Below, piece by piece: positions 33,323-42,702 of a DNA stretch of 64,000 nucleotides. The notes beneath the pieces are model-generated. The model did no database searches. It had not been told where the DNA came from and worked only from the letters and a program-made list of their open reading frames with translations. How positions within the stretch are numbered: position 1 is the stretch's first letter; every line of letters begins with the position of its first letter. A program made the position numbers and the translations under genes. Source of the stretch: Sporosarcina sp. BI001-red (lineage in GTDB: Bacteria; Bacillota; Bacilli; Bacillales_A; Planococcaceae); contig NZ_QQAK01000010.1 in assembly GCF_003384035.1 (NCBI RefSeq), positions 372,001 to 436,000 of the forward strand, in the 5' to 3' direction.

Positions 33323-34927
33323 ATGTTGCGCTCTAAACTTCAAAAGAAAATTTTACGAATCGTAACGTCACTTATTATTTTTATAATGAGTCTGATGCTT
33401 GCGGTATTTGTCATTACAGACTATCTCAACTTATTTGAACGCAGTTACGCAATCAGTTTACAAACTGCTAAAATGCTGTCCTATATGGATACCGTACAAA
33501 AAGGGGTATCGGGGGATATAGGTGCTGAACAGGCTGGGGATTTGGAAGCAATTATTGACCATTATCAGAGTCAAGTGGATGCAACGTTCATCGTTATACA
33601 CGATAAGAATGGTCGAATTCTTGCATCTCCTGAAGACAATCATGTAGGGCGGGTACAAGCATATGATGATGGGTTCAAAGCGATTGTTTTTGGGGCGAAT
33701 TATTCTATGATTTCAAGTGAAATTCTTGGACCTTCGGTTATCAGTAAAGCACCGATTTATGCTGCTAATGGACAAATTATCGGCGTGGTTACCGTTGGAT
33801 ACCTCATTTCAGATTTACGGAAAATCGTCTACCATCGGGTTGAAAAGCTTCTTTATATTTCGTTATTCATCCTTGCTATAGGGATTTTGCTAAGCTTTTG
33901 GTTAGCACGTTCCATTCGAAAAGATATATTTGGGATGGAACCCGAACAAATTGCGGAGTTCTATATGGAACGTAAAGCAATTTTAGCTTCAATTGATGAA
34001 GGAATTATTGCGGTTAATCGTGAAGGTGAAATGACGTTGATTAATACTGCTGCACGGCACATTCTAGGCGTTTCAAGCAGTCGGAAAGGGGATTCCATCG
34101 ATACTATTTTTCCAAATCTACCTGATGTTAAAGCATTTCAAAATCCTGCTGTGCAAGCAGTTGAACTGGCACGGGAGGACAAGCGTCTAGTTGTGAGTAC
34201 TATGCCATTACGATTGAATGGTCAACACCGGGGGGAAGTCATCACATTTCGGGATAAAACGGAAATGACAGAAATTGTGAATACTCTTTATGAGGTTCGT
34301 AAGTATTCAGATGATTTACGTGCACAAGCACATGAATTTACGAACAAACTTTACTTAATTTCAGGTTTAATGCAGCTAGGGAAGTATGATGAAGCAATTC
34401 GTACTATACAGGCTGAAATTAGTGTTACAGACGAAACGAACCAATTTATCTTTGATTATATTAAAGATGCCCACGTCCAAGCAATCTTGTTCGGGAAAGT
34501 TGGGAAAGCTTCTGAAATGAAAGTTGGCTTTGATGTTGATGAAAACAGCAGTTTAGAATCACTTCCAGATTGGATTGGTACCGGAGCATTGACTGTCATT
34601 CTAGGCAACTTAATCGACAATGCTCTTGAAGCTGTTGCAAATGACCCCAATGGAAAAGTTTCGTTCTTCGCTCTCGACCTTGGGGAAGATATCATTTTCG
34701 AATTTTCGGATAATGGAAGTGGCATCAATGATGAGCATATGACAACTATCTTTCAACAAGGTTTCTCAACAAAAGAAATGGTCGGAAGAGGGTTTGGATT
34801 ATCGAATGTCGAGCGAGCTGTGAATGCGCTTGGTGGTTATGTTCAAGTCACAAGTGATGAAGAAGGAACCGTTTTTGCTGTGTATATTCCAAAGGGAGAA
34901 AATAGGAAGAATGGGGGAATCGTATGA
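33323..34927 (+). CDS. CitA/DcuS-family sensor histidine kinase
   Basis: The roughly 534-residue membrane kinase has two transmembrane helices (near residues 10-32 and 170-192) flanking an extracytoplasmic PAS-like sensor. A cytoplasmic PAS follows (KAILASIDEGIIAVNREGE), then the family H-box RAQAHEFTNKLYLISGLMQLG and an HATPase domain (GNLIDNALEAV, FSDNGSGI, GRGFGLSNVERAV). CitA/DcuS kinases sense citrate or C4-dicarboxylates outside the cell. ATG 33323 is chosen, 6 bases after GGAAGTG. Its stop overlaps the response-regulator start (ATGA). It is adjacent to tctCBA and so probably controls it. Confidence 0.88.
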   Translation: MLRSKLQKKILRIVTSLIIFIMSLMLAVFVITDYLNLFERSYAISLQTAKMLSYMDTVQKGVSGDIGAEQAGDLEAIIDHYQSQVDATFIVIHDKNGRILASPEDNHVGRVQAYDDGFKAIVFGANYSMISSEILGPSVISKAPIYAANGQIIGVVTVGYLISDLRKIVYHRVEKLLYISLFILAIGILLSFWLARSIRKDIFGMEPEQIAEFYMERKAILASIDEGIIAVNREGEMTLINTAARHILGVSSSRKGDSIDTIFPNLPDVKAFQNPAVQAVELAREDKRLVVSTMPLRLNGQHRGEVITFRDKTEMTEIVNTLYEVRKYSDDLRAQAHEFTNKLYLISGLMQLGKYDEAIRTIQAEISVTDETNQFIFDYIKDAHVQAILFGKVGKASEMKVGFDVDENSSLESLPDWIGTGALTVILGNLIDNALEAVANDPNGKVSFFALDLGEDIIFEFSDNGSGINDEHMTTIFQQGFSTKEMVGRGFGLSNVERAVNALGGYVQVTSDEEGTVFAVYIPKGENRKNGGIV

Positions 34928-35598
34928 TTCGTGCAGCTATTATTGAGGATGACTTTCGTATCGCAGCCATCCATCAGCAATTTTTAGAGAGTATAGAGGG
35001 TGTTAAAGTTGTAGGACAGGCGCTACGGGCTTCAGAAGCATGGACACTGCTTGAAAACGAGCCTGTAGATTTACTGCTCGTAGATATTTACATGCCGGAT
35101 CAACTAGGAACAGATTTGGTAAGAGAGTTAAAAATGAAGTATCCACAATTGGACTTCATTATGATAACTGCAGCGAGTGATCGCGACCTTATCGCAAAAA
35201 GTATGGATGCAGGTGCATTCCATTATTTAGTGAAACCAGTTGAACTTGCTAAGCTGAACGAAGTCATGCTCCGTTATAAAGATAGAGTAAAGAAGTTGTC
35301 TGAAGGGAATTTGAATGATCAATCAGAAATTGATGCGTTATTTGGACACGGGAAGATGAGTAATGAACAAGTAATTGAACTTCCAAAAGGCATCCACCCG
35401 TTAACGCTTGAAAAAGTGATTGAACTGGTTGATCCACTAAAGGAGGGGACAAGTGCTGAGGAAATTGGGGAGCGCCTCGGTGCTTCACGAACTACAGCAC
35501 GTCGATACTTGGAATACCTAGTCGCACAAGGCAAAATGCGTGCTGAACTTGAATACGGTATTGTCGGAAGACCAGAACGTAAATACTTTGCGAACTAA
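34924..35598 (+). CDS. CitB/DctR-type response regulator
   Basis: This 224-residue regulator has a receiver domain with the acidic pair EDD at residues 8-10, phospho-acceptor Asp54 in LLLVDIYMPD and a conserved Lys in HYLVKPVE. The C-terminal helix-turn-helix (TSAEEIGERLGASRTTARRYLEYLVAQGK) is of the CitB/DcuR type. It is translationally coupled to the kinase. The likely target is the tctCBA promoter 320 bases downstream. Regulators of this class activate tricarboxylate transport genes in other Bacilli. Confidence 0.9.
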   Translation: MIRAAIIEDDFRIAAIHQQFLESIEGVKVVGQALRASEAWTLLENEPVDLLLVDIYMPDQLGTDLVRELKMKYPQLDFIMITAASDRDLIAKSMDAGAFHYLVKPVELAKLNEVMLRYKDRVKKLSEGNLNDQSEIDALFGHGKMSNEQVIELPKGIHPLTLEKVIELVDPLKEGTSAEEIGERLGASRTTARRYLEYLVAQGKMRAELEYGIVGRPERKYFAN

Positions 35599-35602
35599 GA
35601 AT

Positions 35603-35637
35603 AGCCTGCTCACTCGTATTTGTGGGTAGGCTTTTTT
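35603..35637 (+). terminator. Intrinsic terminator of the two-component operon
   Basis: AGCCTGCTCAC pairs with GTGGGTAGGCT with one mismatch around TCGTATTT and is followed by TTTTT. Confidence 0.88.
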
Positions 35638-35846
35638 GTATATGTGCGAAACTCCTGTAATTAACCTTAAGGCCACGGGATCGCCAATTCTGATACAAGC
35701 GAAGGGGATCCACCAAATTATAAAAGGTAGTAAATTGTAGGCTGATGCCAATTAATTCTTCGATATTCCCGATTCTCTCAAGCCAGCGGAAGACCCCATG
35801 AACACAATGAACAAAATGCACGCAATGTAATTTAAATTTTCAAAAT

Positions 35847-35883
35847 TGTAAACGGTTACAATTTGCGAGTTTACAAGTATGAT
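35847..35883 (+). promoter_or_regulatory. tctC promoter overlapped by a perfect cre site
   Basis: TGTAAACGGTTACA (35847-35860) matches the strict CcpA consensus TGWAANCGNTNWCA at every position. GTTACA (35855-35860), inside the cre, and TATGAT (35878-35883), 17 bases on, form a plausible SigA promoter. CcpA bound here would block the -35 and repress tricarboxylate uptake when preferred sugars are present. The rest of the 35638-35920 gap shows no gene. Confidence 0.7.
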
Positions 35884-35920
35884 AGCAATTAGATAAATAA
35901 AACAAAAGGGGAGAAACCAA

Positions 35921-36904
35921 TTGAAAAAAATTCTTGGAGTGGCCGCAATGTCATTCGCACTCATTTTAGGGGCTTGTTCTTCAGATAACGCAGATGGCAA
36001 AGACGCAGACTTTCCGAAAAAGAATATTGAATTCGTAGCACCTGCAACGCCAGGCGGCGGATGGGATGCAACTGCACGCGCAATCCAGAAGATTATGAAG
36101 GAAGAAAAAATCGTTGACCAGAGTATGACGGTTGTTAACAAGCCAGGCGGCAGCGGTGAAGTGGGCTGGCAGTATCTATCTAAAAAAGACGCACACTCAT
36201 TAGCAATCGATTCTAGTTTGCTTCTTACAAATAACCTGCTCGGCCAAAGTGATTTGACGTACGAAGACTTCACACCTATTGCAACACTTACAACAGAGTG
36301 GATCTCAGTTGCAGTACCGAATGATTCTCCTTATGAAGATGCAACTGCACTAATGGAGCAACTGAAAAAAGATCCAGGTTCCGTTAAGATTGGGATCGCA
36401 CCTGGCCTTGGCAACAATGACCACTTGTCATTTGTAAAGGCTGCTAAAACTTTCGGTGTTGACGTAACAAAGTTGAACTTCCTTGTTTACGAAAGCGGCG
36501 GCGATGTGATGACAAGTTTGCTTGGCGGTCACGTGGATGCAGCAACTATGGCAGTTTCTGAATCACAAGAACAACACATAGCGAAAAAGTTCAAGATTGT
36601 TGCGATAACATCTGATGAGCGACTTGATGAAATTCCGGATGTACCAACATGGAAAGAACAAGGCGTCGACTTAGTATTCCCTCACTGGCGCGGAATTCTT
36701 GGACCACCGGACATGACAGAAGACCAAATCAAGTACTGGAACGATGCAATTGGCAAAATGGTGGAATCAGATGCTTGGAAAGAACTGCTTGAGAACAATG
36801 GATGGGAAGACTTCTATAAAGATAGCAATGAAACGAAGAAATTCCTAGAAGAGCAAAAAGGTATGTATACAGAGCTGATTGAAGAATCAGGGCTGAAAAA
36901 ATAA
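35921..36904 (+). CDS. tctC: Tripartite tricarboxylate transporter substrate-binding lipoprotein TctC
   Basis: The 327-residue Bug/TctC-type binding protein starts with a lipoprotein signal peptide ending LGACSS, with the lipid-bearing Cys at about residue 20. The mature part begins FPKKNIEFVAPATPGGGWDATAR, the classic TctC phosphate-loop-like ligand segment, followed by VVNKPGGSGEVGW. It captures a carboxylate outside the membrane and hands it to TctAB. A GGGGAG site precedes TTG/ATG-type start 35921 (seen as TTG). It is first in an operon behind a cre and next to a CitAB-type system. Substrate is most likely citrate or a related tricarboxylate. Confidence 0.9.
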   Translation: MKKILGVAAMSFALILGACSSDNADGKDADFPKKNIEFVAPATPGGGWDATARAIQKIMKEEKIVDQSMTVVNKPGGSGEVGWQYLSKKDAHSLAIDSSLLLTNNLLGQSDLTYEDFTPIATLTTEWISVAVPNDSPYEDATALMEQLKKDPGSVKIGIAPGLGNNDHLSFVKAAKTFGVDVTKLNFLVYESGGDVMTSLLGGHVDAATMAVSESQEQHIAKKFKIVAITSDERLDEIPDVPTWKEQGVDLVFPHWRGILGPPDMTEDQIKYWNDAIGKMVESDAWKELLENNGWEDFYKDSNETKKFLEEQKGMYTELIEESGLKK

Positions 36905-36921
36905 GTGTTCCTGCAAAGGTA

Positions 36922-36950
36922 GAGTCCCGCTCCAGCGGGCTCACTTTTTT
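36922..36950 (+). terminator. Intercistronic attenuator between tctC and tctB
   Basis: GAGTCCCGCT pairs with AGCGGGCTC around CC, with one bulge, and a run of T follows after CAC. Such a partial terminator would keep the binding protein in excess over the membrane subunits. Confidence 0.7.
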
Positions 36951-36979
36951 GATTTATGAAGATAAGGAGGAAGAATTTA

Positions 36980-37423
36980 ATGATACGATACATAACCCCG
37001 TTGCTGTCCATCGTTGTTGGTATTGCCTTGCTGATTGGTGCCTTTACGTTACCGAAATCAACGTTGGGAAATCCGAACGGACCGATGTATTTCCCCGCTT
37101 TGATTGCGATTATCTTAATCCTCTCTGGGCTCGTTTACTTATTTCAAGAATTTAAAGCACGCGGTGTGAAATTTACTGACTTTACACAAATCAGACTTGG
37201 TAAATCACCAATGTATTTAGGCGTATCCCTTGTTTTGATGATTATTTACACGATTTTATTTGAACGCATTGGATTCCTATTTTCAACGATCATCTTTTTA
37301 TTAGGACTTCTATTTATGTTAAATGGTCGAAAAAAATGGATCACAAATATTTTAGTCGCTGTTATTTTTTCTGTAGTGACGTGGTATGCATTCGGTACAT
37401 TGTTGCAAGTAAGTCTGCCATAA
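36980..37423 (+). CDS. tctB: Tripartite tricarboxylate transporter small membrane subunit TctB
   Basis: The 147-residue protein has four hydrophobic segments in the TctB arrangement, starting MIRYITPLLSIVVGIALLIGAF and including NGPMYFPALIAIILILSGL, the GP-MYFP signature of the family. ATG 36980 follows AAGGAGG by 9 bases; the frame from 36956 has no ribosome site. It forms the membrane complex with TctA, encoded 16 bases downstream. Confidence 0.87.
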   Translation: MIRYITPLLSIVVGIALLIGAFTLPKSTLGNPNGPMYFPALIAIILILSGLVYLFQEFKARGVKFTDFTQIRLGKSPMYLGVSLVLMIIYTILFERIGFLFSTIIFLLGLLFMLNGRKKWITNILVAVIFSVVTWYAFGTLLQVSLP

Positions 37424-37439
37424 GGAAGGAGGAAATCGT

Positions 37440-38954
37440 ATGGGTACAGATATGCAAGTAGTGTTAGATGGTTTTTTAACAGCAATCCAGCCAGGGAATC
37501 TATTTTGGATTGCTCTTGGTGGTTTCCTAGGAACTGTTGTCGGTATGTTACCTGGATTAGGACCTGCGACTGCAATCGCACTTCTGATTCCAATTACATT
37601 CGGAATGGATCCAACGAGTGCGCTCATCCTAATGGCGGCAATTTACTATGGCGCGATGTACGGAGGCTCACGTAGTTCCATTTTGCTGAACACACCTGGT
37701 GATGGTTCTGCTATTGCCGCAACGTTTGATGGCTATCCAATGGCCCAAAAAGGGCAGGCGGGGCAAGCTCTTGCGATGTCAGCAATCGCGTCACTAATAG
37801 GGGGGCTTATTGCAGTCGTAGGATTCATCGTCCTTGCAAAACCACTGGCGAATTTCGCTTTGAAGTTTGGTCCAGCAGAGTATTTCTTATTGATGGTATT
37901 TACTCTATCTGCGATTGTTGCGTTGGCAAAAGGTGCGATGGTAAAAGGATTTATTTCAATGGCAATTGGTCTCATGATCAGTACGGTTGGGATAGACTTA
38001 CAAACTGGTGTTTATCGATTTACAATGGGAAGTCCGCATTTAAGCGAAGGAATCGATTTCCTTGTTGTCATAATCGGTATCTATGCAGTTGGTGAAGTGT
38101 TGTATAACTTCTTGACGATAAATAAGCCAGTCGGAGAGAAAAAGAGTGTCGGCAAAAAGTGGATTACTAAAGAGCAATGGAAACGGTCGAAATGGCCAAT
38201 TATCCGTAACGGTCCTATCGGTTTTGTCATCGGTGTTTTACCAGGAGCTGGTGGTGCAATCGCGTCCATGCTCAGTTATTCGTTTGAAAAACAGATATCC
38301 AAACATCCGGAAGAATTCGGTGAAGGTGCTGTTGAAGGTCTCGCTGCTCCTGAGTCTTCAAATAACGCTGCAGCTGTCGGGGCTTTCATTCCTATGTTAG
38401 CAATGGGGATTCCGGGTTCTGGAACAACGGCCGTTATTTTAGGGGCTATCGTTATGCTTGGACTAAAACCAGGTCCGTTGTTGTTTGAAAATAATCCAGA
38501 TATGGTTTGGACATTCATCAATAGTATGTTTGTCGGAAACTTGTTCCTTGTAATTTTGAATATCGCTTTGGTCGGCTTGCTTGTGAAAATCTTGGATACA
38601 CCACCACGCATCTTGTATCCACTCATTATGATGTTAGCGTTCATTGGAACGTATACACTTGGCTACAGTACAGTGGATTTCATCATCTTGATCATCTTTG
38701 GTTTTGTTGGATTGTTCATGAAGCTATTGAAATTTCCAGTGGCACCACTCATCCTTGCCGTCATTGTAGGCTCCGATATGGAACAGAACTTCCGTATGAG
38801 TCTTATCTCACATCCGGATATTATCGGAATCGCAACTGCATCGCCAATTACAATTGCGCTTGTGATTATGACAATCATTTCACTGGGCTTCCCGTTCCTT
38901 TCTGCTTGGCTCATGGATCGTAAAAAGGGGAAAACATCGGAAGAATCAATGTAA
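37440..38954 (+). CDS. tctA: Tripartite tricarboxylate transporter large membrane subunit TctA
   Basis: This 504-residue permease of about 12 helices carries the TctA signatures GMLPGLGPATAIALLIP and GVLPGAGGAIASMLSYSFEKQ, a repeated pair of LPGxGP-like loops that form the substrate pathway. MAAIYYGAMYGGSRSSILLNTPG is also diagnostic. AAGGAGG precedes ATG 37440. Transport is sodium- or proton-driven with TctC. The next gene codes another carboxylate permease. Confidence 0.92.
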   Translation: MGTDMQVVLDGFLTAIQPGNLFWIALGGFLGTVVGMLPGLGPATAIALLIPITFGMDPTSALILMAAIYYGAMYGGSRSSILLNTPGDGSAIAATFDGYPMAQKGQAGQALAMSAIASLIGGLIAVVGFIVLAKPLANFALKFGPAEYFLLMVFTLSAIVALAKGAMVKGFISMAIGLMISTVGIDLQTGVYRFTMGSPHLSEGIDFLVVIIGIYAVGEVLYNFLTINKPVGEKKSVGKKWITKEQWKRSKWPIIRNGPIGFVIGVLPGAGGAIASMLSYSFEKQISKHPEEFGEGAVEGLAAPESSNNAAAVGAFIPMLAMGIPGSGTTAVILGAIVMLGLKPGPLLFENNPDMVWTFINSMFVGNLFLVILNIALVGLLVKILDTPPRILYPLIMMLAFIGTYTLGYSTVDFIILIIFGFVGLFMKLLKFPVAPLILAVIVGSDMEQNFRMSLISHPDIIGIATASPITIALVIMTIISLGFPFLSAWLMDRKKGKTSEESM

Positions 38955-38971
38955 TTGAGGATGTGTCAGTA

Positions 38972-40351
38972 ATGACCCACACAAAACGAGTGATTTTTAG
39001 TATAAGCCTGCTGATCTACATCCTGGCGTTTCTTCCTTTCATGGAAACACCGGTTGTAGTGCAAGCAATTGCGAGCCTCATCATTATCCAAGTACTTTGG
39101 ATTGGTGGGGTCTTTCCATTAGCATTTAGTTCTCTGCTGCTCATCTTATTACTTTCCGTACATTTCTTTACGTTTAAAGAAACACTCAGTTATTTCGGTT
39201 CAGAGATTGTTTGGCTGTTATTTGCCACATTCATATTAGCTGGTGCTTTCATTGAATCGGGTCTCGCGAGCAGGTTGTCTTTGAAGTTGCTGTCATTATC
39301 CAAAGGGTCCAGCCGAAAACTTGTTTTCTTCTCGTTCGTACTTATGTTTACACTATCGCTCTTCATTCCATCCAATGTCGGGAAAGCAGGGCTTGTATCC
39401 TCGATGCTAGATAGTATTGTGAAGCATTTGCAAGCGGTAGGAAAAGCGACTAACTTAGCGAAAACTTTATTTATTGGAGTTACGCTCATTGTTCCTATTT
39501 CAGGGGCTTTTGTTGCGACCGGAGCGAGCTCAACATTATACGCATATGGCTTATTGGGTGAATTAACGAGCGGTCTCGATTATAGCAAATGGTTTCTATA
39601 CATGGGACCACCTATTATTGTTTTTATACTAGTACTTTATGGATTGTTTCTCATCTTGTTTCCACTGGAACAAATCGATGCTATCTTGCTAGAGAACGTT
39701 ATTGAAGAGAAGTTACGCGGGCTTGGAAAGATGTCCCGTTCTGAATGGAAAGTACTTTTCATCATTAGCGTAACGGTTCTTCTTTGGATGACGGAAGGGA
39801 TCCATGGCTTTCCGGTTGCACTCGTTGCATTATTTGGCGGAGTGTTGACGATTTTACCAGGGACAGGCATTTGGGCTTGGGAAGCGGCAAGTAAGAAAGT
39901 GAATTGGGATTTGATTATCTTTTTCGCTGCAACGTTGATGCTGTCGAATATGTTAATCAAAACGGGGACGGTCCAGTGGTTTGCTTCTTTACTGACGGAC
40001 ACGCTCGCTGAAGATTCCTATCTATTAGTAGTTCTTATATTGCTGGGCGTCACGGCGCTGCTCCGGCTGTTCTTTGTCAATGTACTCGGGTTTTTAACAA
40101 TCATCTTACCTGTAGCCATTGCGATTGGAGAAGCGTTCCCAACACACGACCCGCTGTTTCTGGCAATGGGGGTGTTTCTAATGGGGATTCCAGGATTCAT
40201 CCTAATCACCCAGTCACCCATTCACTTAATCAGTTATGATTACGGTTATTTCACGAAGCGGGACCTATTCCGAATTGGCTCTATCGCCATGTTCGTCTGG
40301 TTGGGTATAGTCACTGTAACCATGTACGGGTATTGGATGTTAGTTTATTAG
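38972..40351 (+). CDS. SLC13/DASS-like anion permease
   Basis: The roughly 459-residue membrane protein has 11-12 helices. The DASS/NhaD-like landmarks are FIPSNVGKAGLVSSML, VPISGAFVATGASSTLYAYG and VNWDLIIFFAATLMLSNMLIKTGTVQWF. These families move di- or tricarboxylates, sulfate or similar anions. It follows tctA by 17 bases, so the operon has two unrelated carboxylate transporters. One may export a product or exchange a counter-ion. ATG 38972 is preferred, 11 bases after GAGG; GTG 38963 is closer to that site but crowded. Confidence 0.78.
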   Translation: MTHTKRVIFSISLLIYILAFLPFMETPVVVQAIASLIIIQVLWIGGVFPLAFSSLLLILLLSVHFFTFKETLSYFGSEIVWLLFATFILAGAFIESGLASRLSLKLLSLSKGSSRKLVFFSFVLMFTLSLFIPSNVGKAGLVSSMLDSIVKHLQAVGKATNLAKTLFIGVTLIVPISGAFVATGASSTLYAYGLLGELTSGLDYSKWFLYMGPPIIVFILVLYGLFLILFPLEQIDAILLENVIEEKLRGLGKMSRSEWKVLFIISVTVLLWMTEGIHGFPVALVALFGGVLTILPGTGIWAWEAASKKVNWDLIIFFAATLMLSNMLIKTGTVQWFASLLTDTLAEDSYLLVVLILLGVTALLRLFFVNVLGFLTIILPVAIAIGEAFPTHDPLFLAMGVFLMGIPGFILITQSPIHLISYDYGYFTKRDLFRIGSIAMFVWLGIVTVTMYGYWMLVY

Positions 40352-40380
40352 TGGGGTCATTACTATTTTAAATATACTCT

Positions 40381-40557
40381 GTTGACCGGAGAGAAAGTCG
40401 TAACGAAGAACGACTTTTGCGAGTAAAAGCGAAGCGTTAGGAGCATAGCTGCCTTATTTTCTGCAAAGAACGCAGAAATACGGCTAATCGAACTCTTCGT
40501 GGTTCGATTGGCTGAGATCGAGCCCGCGGAAAGCGTCCGCCTGAAGCGCATGTCAAC
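40381..40557. repeat. Dispersed palindromic repeat, copy 1, with internal hairpins
   Basis: The element is bounded by GTTGAC and GTCAAC. Its right end (GGCTGAGATCGAGCCCGCGG, then AAAGCGTCCGCCTGAAGCG) is almost identical to the element at 63093-63219, and both are followed by ACCGTC. Inside are three clear small hairpins: GTCGT/ACGAC, TTTCTGC/GCAGAAA and ATCGAAC/GTTCGAT. It resembles the long imperfect palindromes scattered in Bacillaceae genomes. It lies between the permease and prpB genes, so it would be in the operon mRNA if transcription reads through. Confidence 0.75.
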
Positions 40558-40609
40558 ACCGTCTATTAGATTTCTATCACGATTAAACTAAATGAAAAGA
40601 GGAGATTAT

Positions 40610-41512
40610 ATGACGTGGTTAACACATGAACAGAAGACACAGAAGGAATTAGGGGAGAGGTTTCTTGAACTAATCCAAGCGCCGGATATTTTGAAAATCA
40701 TGGGCACGCATGACGGCATGTCTGCATTGATTGCACAAAAAACGGGCTTCCAAGCACTTTACCTATCAGGGGCTGCTTTCACCGCAAGTCGTGGATTGCC
40801 TGATCTAGGAATCTTACATTCCCAGGAAGTTGCAGAGCGAGCGCGTGAATTGACGAGGGCTACTAGCATGCCATTACTTGTGGACATAGACACGGGTTTC
40901 GGCGGAGTTTTGAATGTAGCTCGAACAGCTAGAGAAATGGTCGAAGCGAACGTTGCAGCTGTTCAATTGGAGGACCAAGACCTACCTAAAAAGTGTGGAC
41001 ATTTGAATGGGAAAAAACTAATCTCTGCTGAAGAGATGGCTGCTAAAATCCGCGCCATTAAAGAAGTTGCACCCACTCTTGTTCTAGTTGCACGCACGGA
41101 TGCTCTTGCGGTAGAAGGTCTTGATGCAGCTGTTGAACGACTGAAGTTATATGTAGAAGCTGGCGCAGATGCGTTATTCCCAGAAGCGCTTACAACAGAA
41201 GACGAGTTCCGTCATATGGCTTCTCAATTTGACGTTCCTTTGCTTGCAAACATGACGGAGTTCGGCAAAACGGATTACTATACAGCAGAACAGTTCCAAA
41301 ACTTCGGATACTCCATGGTCATTTATCCCGTAACTTCACTTCGCGCTGCCGCGAAAGCAGTCGAGCGTGTCTGCCAAGAAATTTTTGAAAAAGGAACACA
41401 AGCAAACGTATTAGATTCCATGCAAACACGACGTGAGTTATACGAAACGATCGGACTGGATGACTACGAAACGCTCGATGGTAAAATTGCGAGAACCATT
41501 ATTCCAGAGTGA
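40610..41512 (+). CDS. prpB: Methylisocitrate lyase (PrpB) family protein
   Basis: This 300-residue member of the isocitrate lyase/PEP mutase superfamily has the catalytic loop DLPKKCGHLNGK with the active Cys, the metal-binding VDIDTGFGG and the LVARTDALAVEGLDAA segment. PrpB cleaves 2-methylisocitrate to pyruvate and succinate. Close relatives act on isocitrate-like or dimethylmalate substrates. ATG 40610 follows AGAGGAG. PrpF and AcnD homologues follow, completing the lower methylcitrate route, but no PrpC synthase gene is in the window. Confidence 0.88.
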   Translation: MTWLTHEQKTQKELGERFLELIQAPDILKIMGTHDGMSALIAQKTGFQALYLSGAAFTASRGLPDLGILHSQEVAERARELTRATSMPLLVDIDTGFGGVLNVARTAREMVEANVAAVQLEDQDLPKKCGHLNGKKLISAEEMAAKIRAIKEVAPTLVLVARTDALAVEGLDAAVERLKLYVEAGADALFPEALTTEDEFRHMASQFDVPLLANMTEFGKTDYYTAEQFQNFGYSMVIYPVTSLRAAAKAVERVCQEIFEKGTQANVLDSMQTRRELYETIGLDDYETLDGKIARTIIPE

Positions 41513-41529
41513 ATATAAGGAGGAGTTTG

Positions 41530-42684
41530 ATGAAGCAGCGAGCAGTACCGTGTGTTGTCTATCGTGGAGGCACGAGTCGAGGGTTGTTTTTTAAAGAATC
41601 CGATTTGCCAACTTCCCGTGATGAGAGAAATCACATTTTCATGACGGCAATTGATGCCTACAATCCTTCTCAAGTGAATGGTCTTGGAAGTGGGACTTCT
41701 CATACGAGCAAAGTAATTACAGTGCGCCCGTCTGAGCGGGCGGATGCGTGTTTAATTTATACCTTTTATCAAGTGGGAATTGGACAAGCGATTGTCGATG
41801 CGGAAGGGACCTGCGGAAACTTGATGGCAGCTGTCGGAGCGTATGCTGTAGATGAAGGCTACGCGGAATGTCTATCCGGAAACGACTTCGTTGAGGTAAC
41901 GGTGTTTAATGAGAACATCGAGAGGTTAATCCAACTAAACGTCCCAGTGGAATCGGGACGTGCTCAAGTGGAAGGAGATTACTTGATGCCTGGACTGGTC
42001 CATCCAGGGGCTCGCGTAGGTGTTTCAATTTTATCACCTGGTGGTGGAAAGACGGGAGACACGTTTCCAATAGGACGCAGAACAGAGCTAACTGTAGCCG
42101 GACAGAAAATTGTAGCAACGTTTTCTGACGTGGTGAATCCGTTCGTGTTCGTCCATTCTGAGACTTTTGGTTATACAGGTGCAGGTTCGAATACTGTATT
42201 AGGCACGGACTCTGAACTGCTGGAGCTGCTTGAAACGATCCGTGTAGCAGGTGCGGTTGCATCAGGTATGGCGGTTAGTTCGGAGATTGCAAGTCAAGTT
42301 CCTTCTATTCCAAAGGTTGCCCTTGTTTCTGCTCCGTGTGACTATGTGACAACTTCGGGGAAAACAATCCATGCTGAAGAAGTTGATATTATCGCCAGAA
42401 TGATTTCTATGGGGAAGTTCCATCGTACGTTTGCAGGGAGTGGTCTCTATAATTTGGCAGCCATGACGCTTCTTGAGGGAACGGTTCCACATGACTGCTC
42501 AAGGAAGACAGTTCTGGGAATTGACAATGGAACCAAAAGATTGGTTCGCATAGGCCATCCAGATGGAGTAGCTGAAGTAATGGTTGAGTTGACGAAAGAT
42601 GGTTCCGATGTTTCGGCAGTTGGACTAGACCGGACTGCAAGAAGGATTATGGATGGACAGTGTTATGTGCCGGATTGGACGTAA
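41530..42684 (+). CDS. prpF: PrpF-family aconitate/methylaconitate isomerase
   Basis: The 384-residue diaminopimelate-epimerase-fold protein starts MKQRAVPCVVYRGGTSRGLFF, the PrpF hallmark. It also has GLGSGTSHTSKVITV and the second-half CysGly-type motif GTCGNLMAAVG. PrpF isomerises trans- to cis-(2-methyl)aconitate, working with AcnD; others in the family are aconitate isomerases. ATG 41530 follows AAGGAGGAG by 6 bases, overlapping no other gene. It sits between prpB and acnD. Confidence 0.9.
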   Translation: MKQRAVPCVVYRGGTSRGLFFKESDLPTSRDERNHIFMTAIDAYNPSQVNGLGSGTSHTSKVITVRPSERADACLIYTFYQVGIGQAIVDAEGTCGNLMAAVGAYAVDEGYAECLSGNDFVEVTVFNENIERLIQLNVPVESGRAQVEGDYLMPGLVHPGARVGVSILSPGGGKTGDTFPIGRRTELTVAGQKIVATFSDVVNPFVFVHSETFGYTGAGSNTVLGTDSELLELLETIRVAGAVASGMAVSSEIASQVPSIPKVALVSAPCDYVTTSGKTIHAEEVDIIARMISMGKFHRTFAGSGLYNLAAMTLLEGTVPHDCSRKTVLGIDNGTKRLVRIGHPDGVAEVMVELTKDGSDVSAVGLDRTARRIMDGQCYVPDWT

Positions 42685-42702
42685 TAGACAAGGGGTGATT
42701 AG

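Noticed and set aside
35752..36273. 173-codon minus-strand frame over the tctC promoter and 5' end
   Set aside because: It covers the tctC signal-peptide region and cre in antisense and has no family resemblance.
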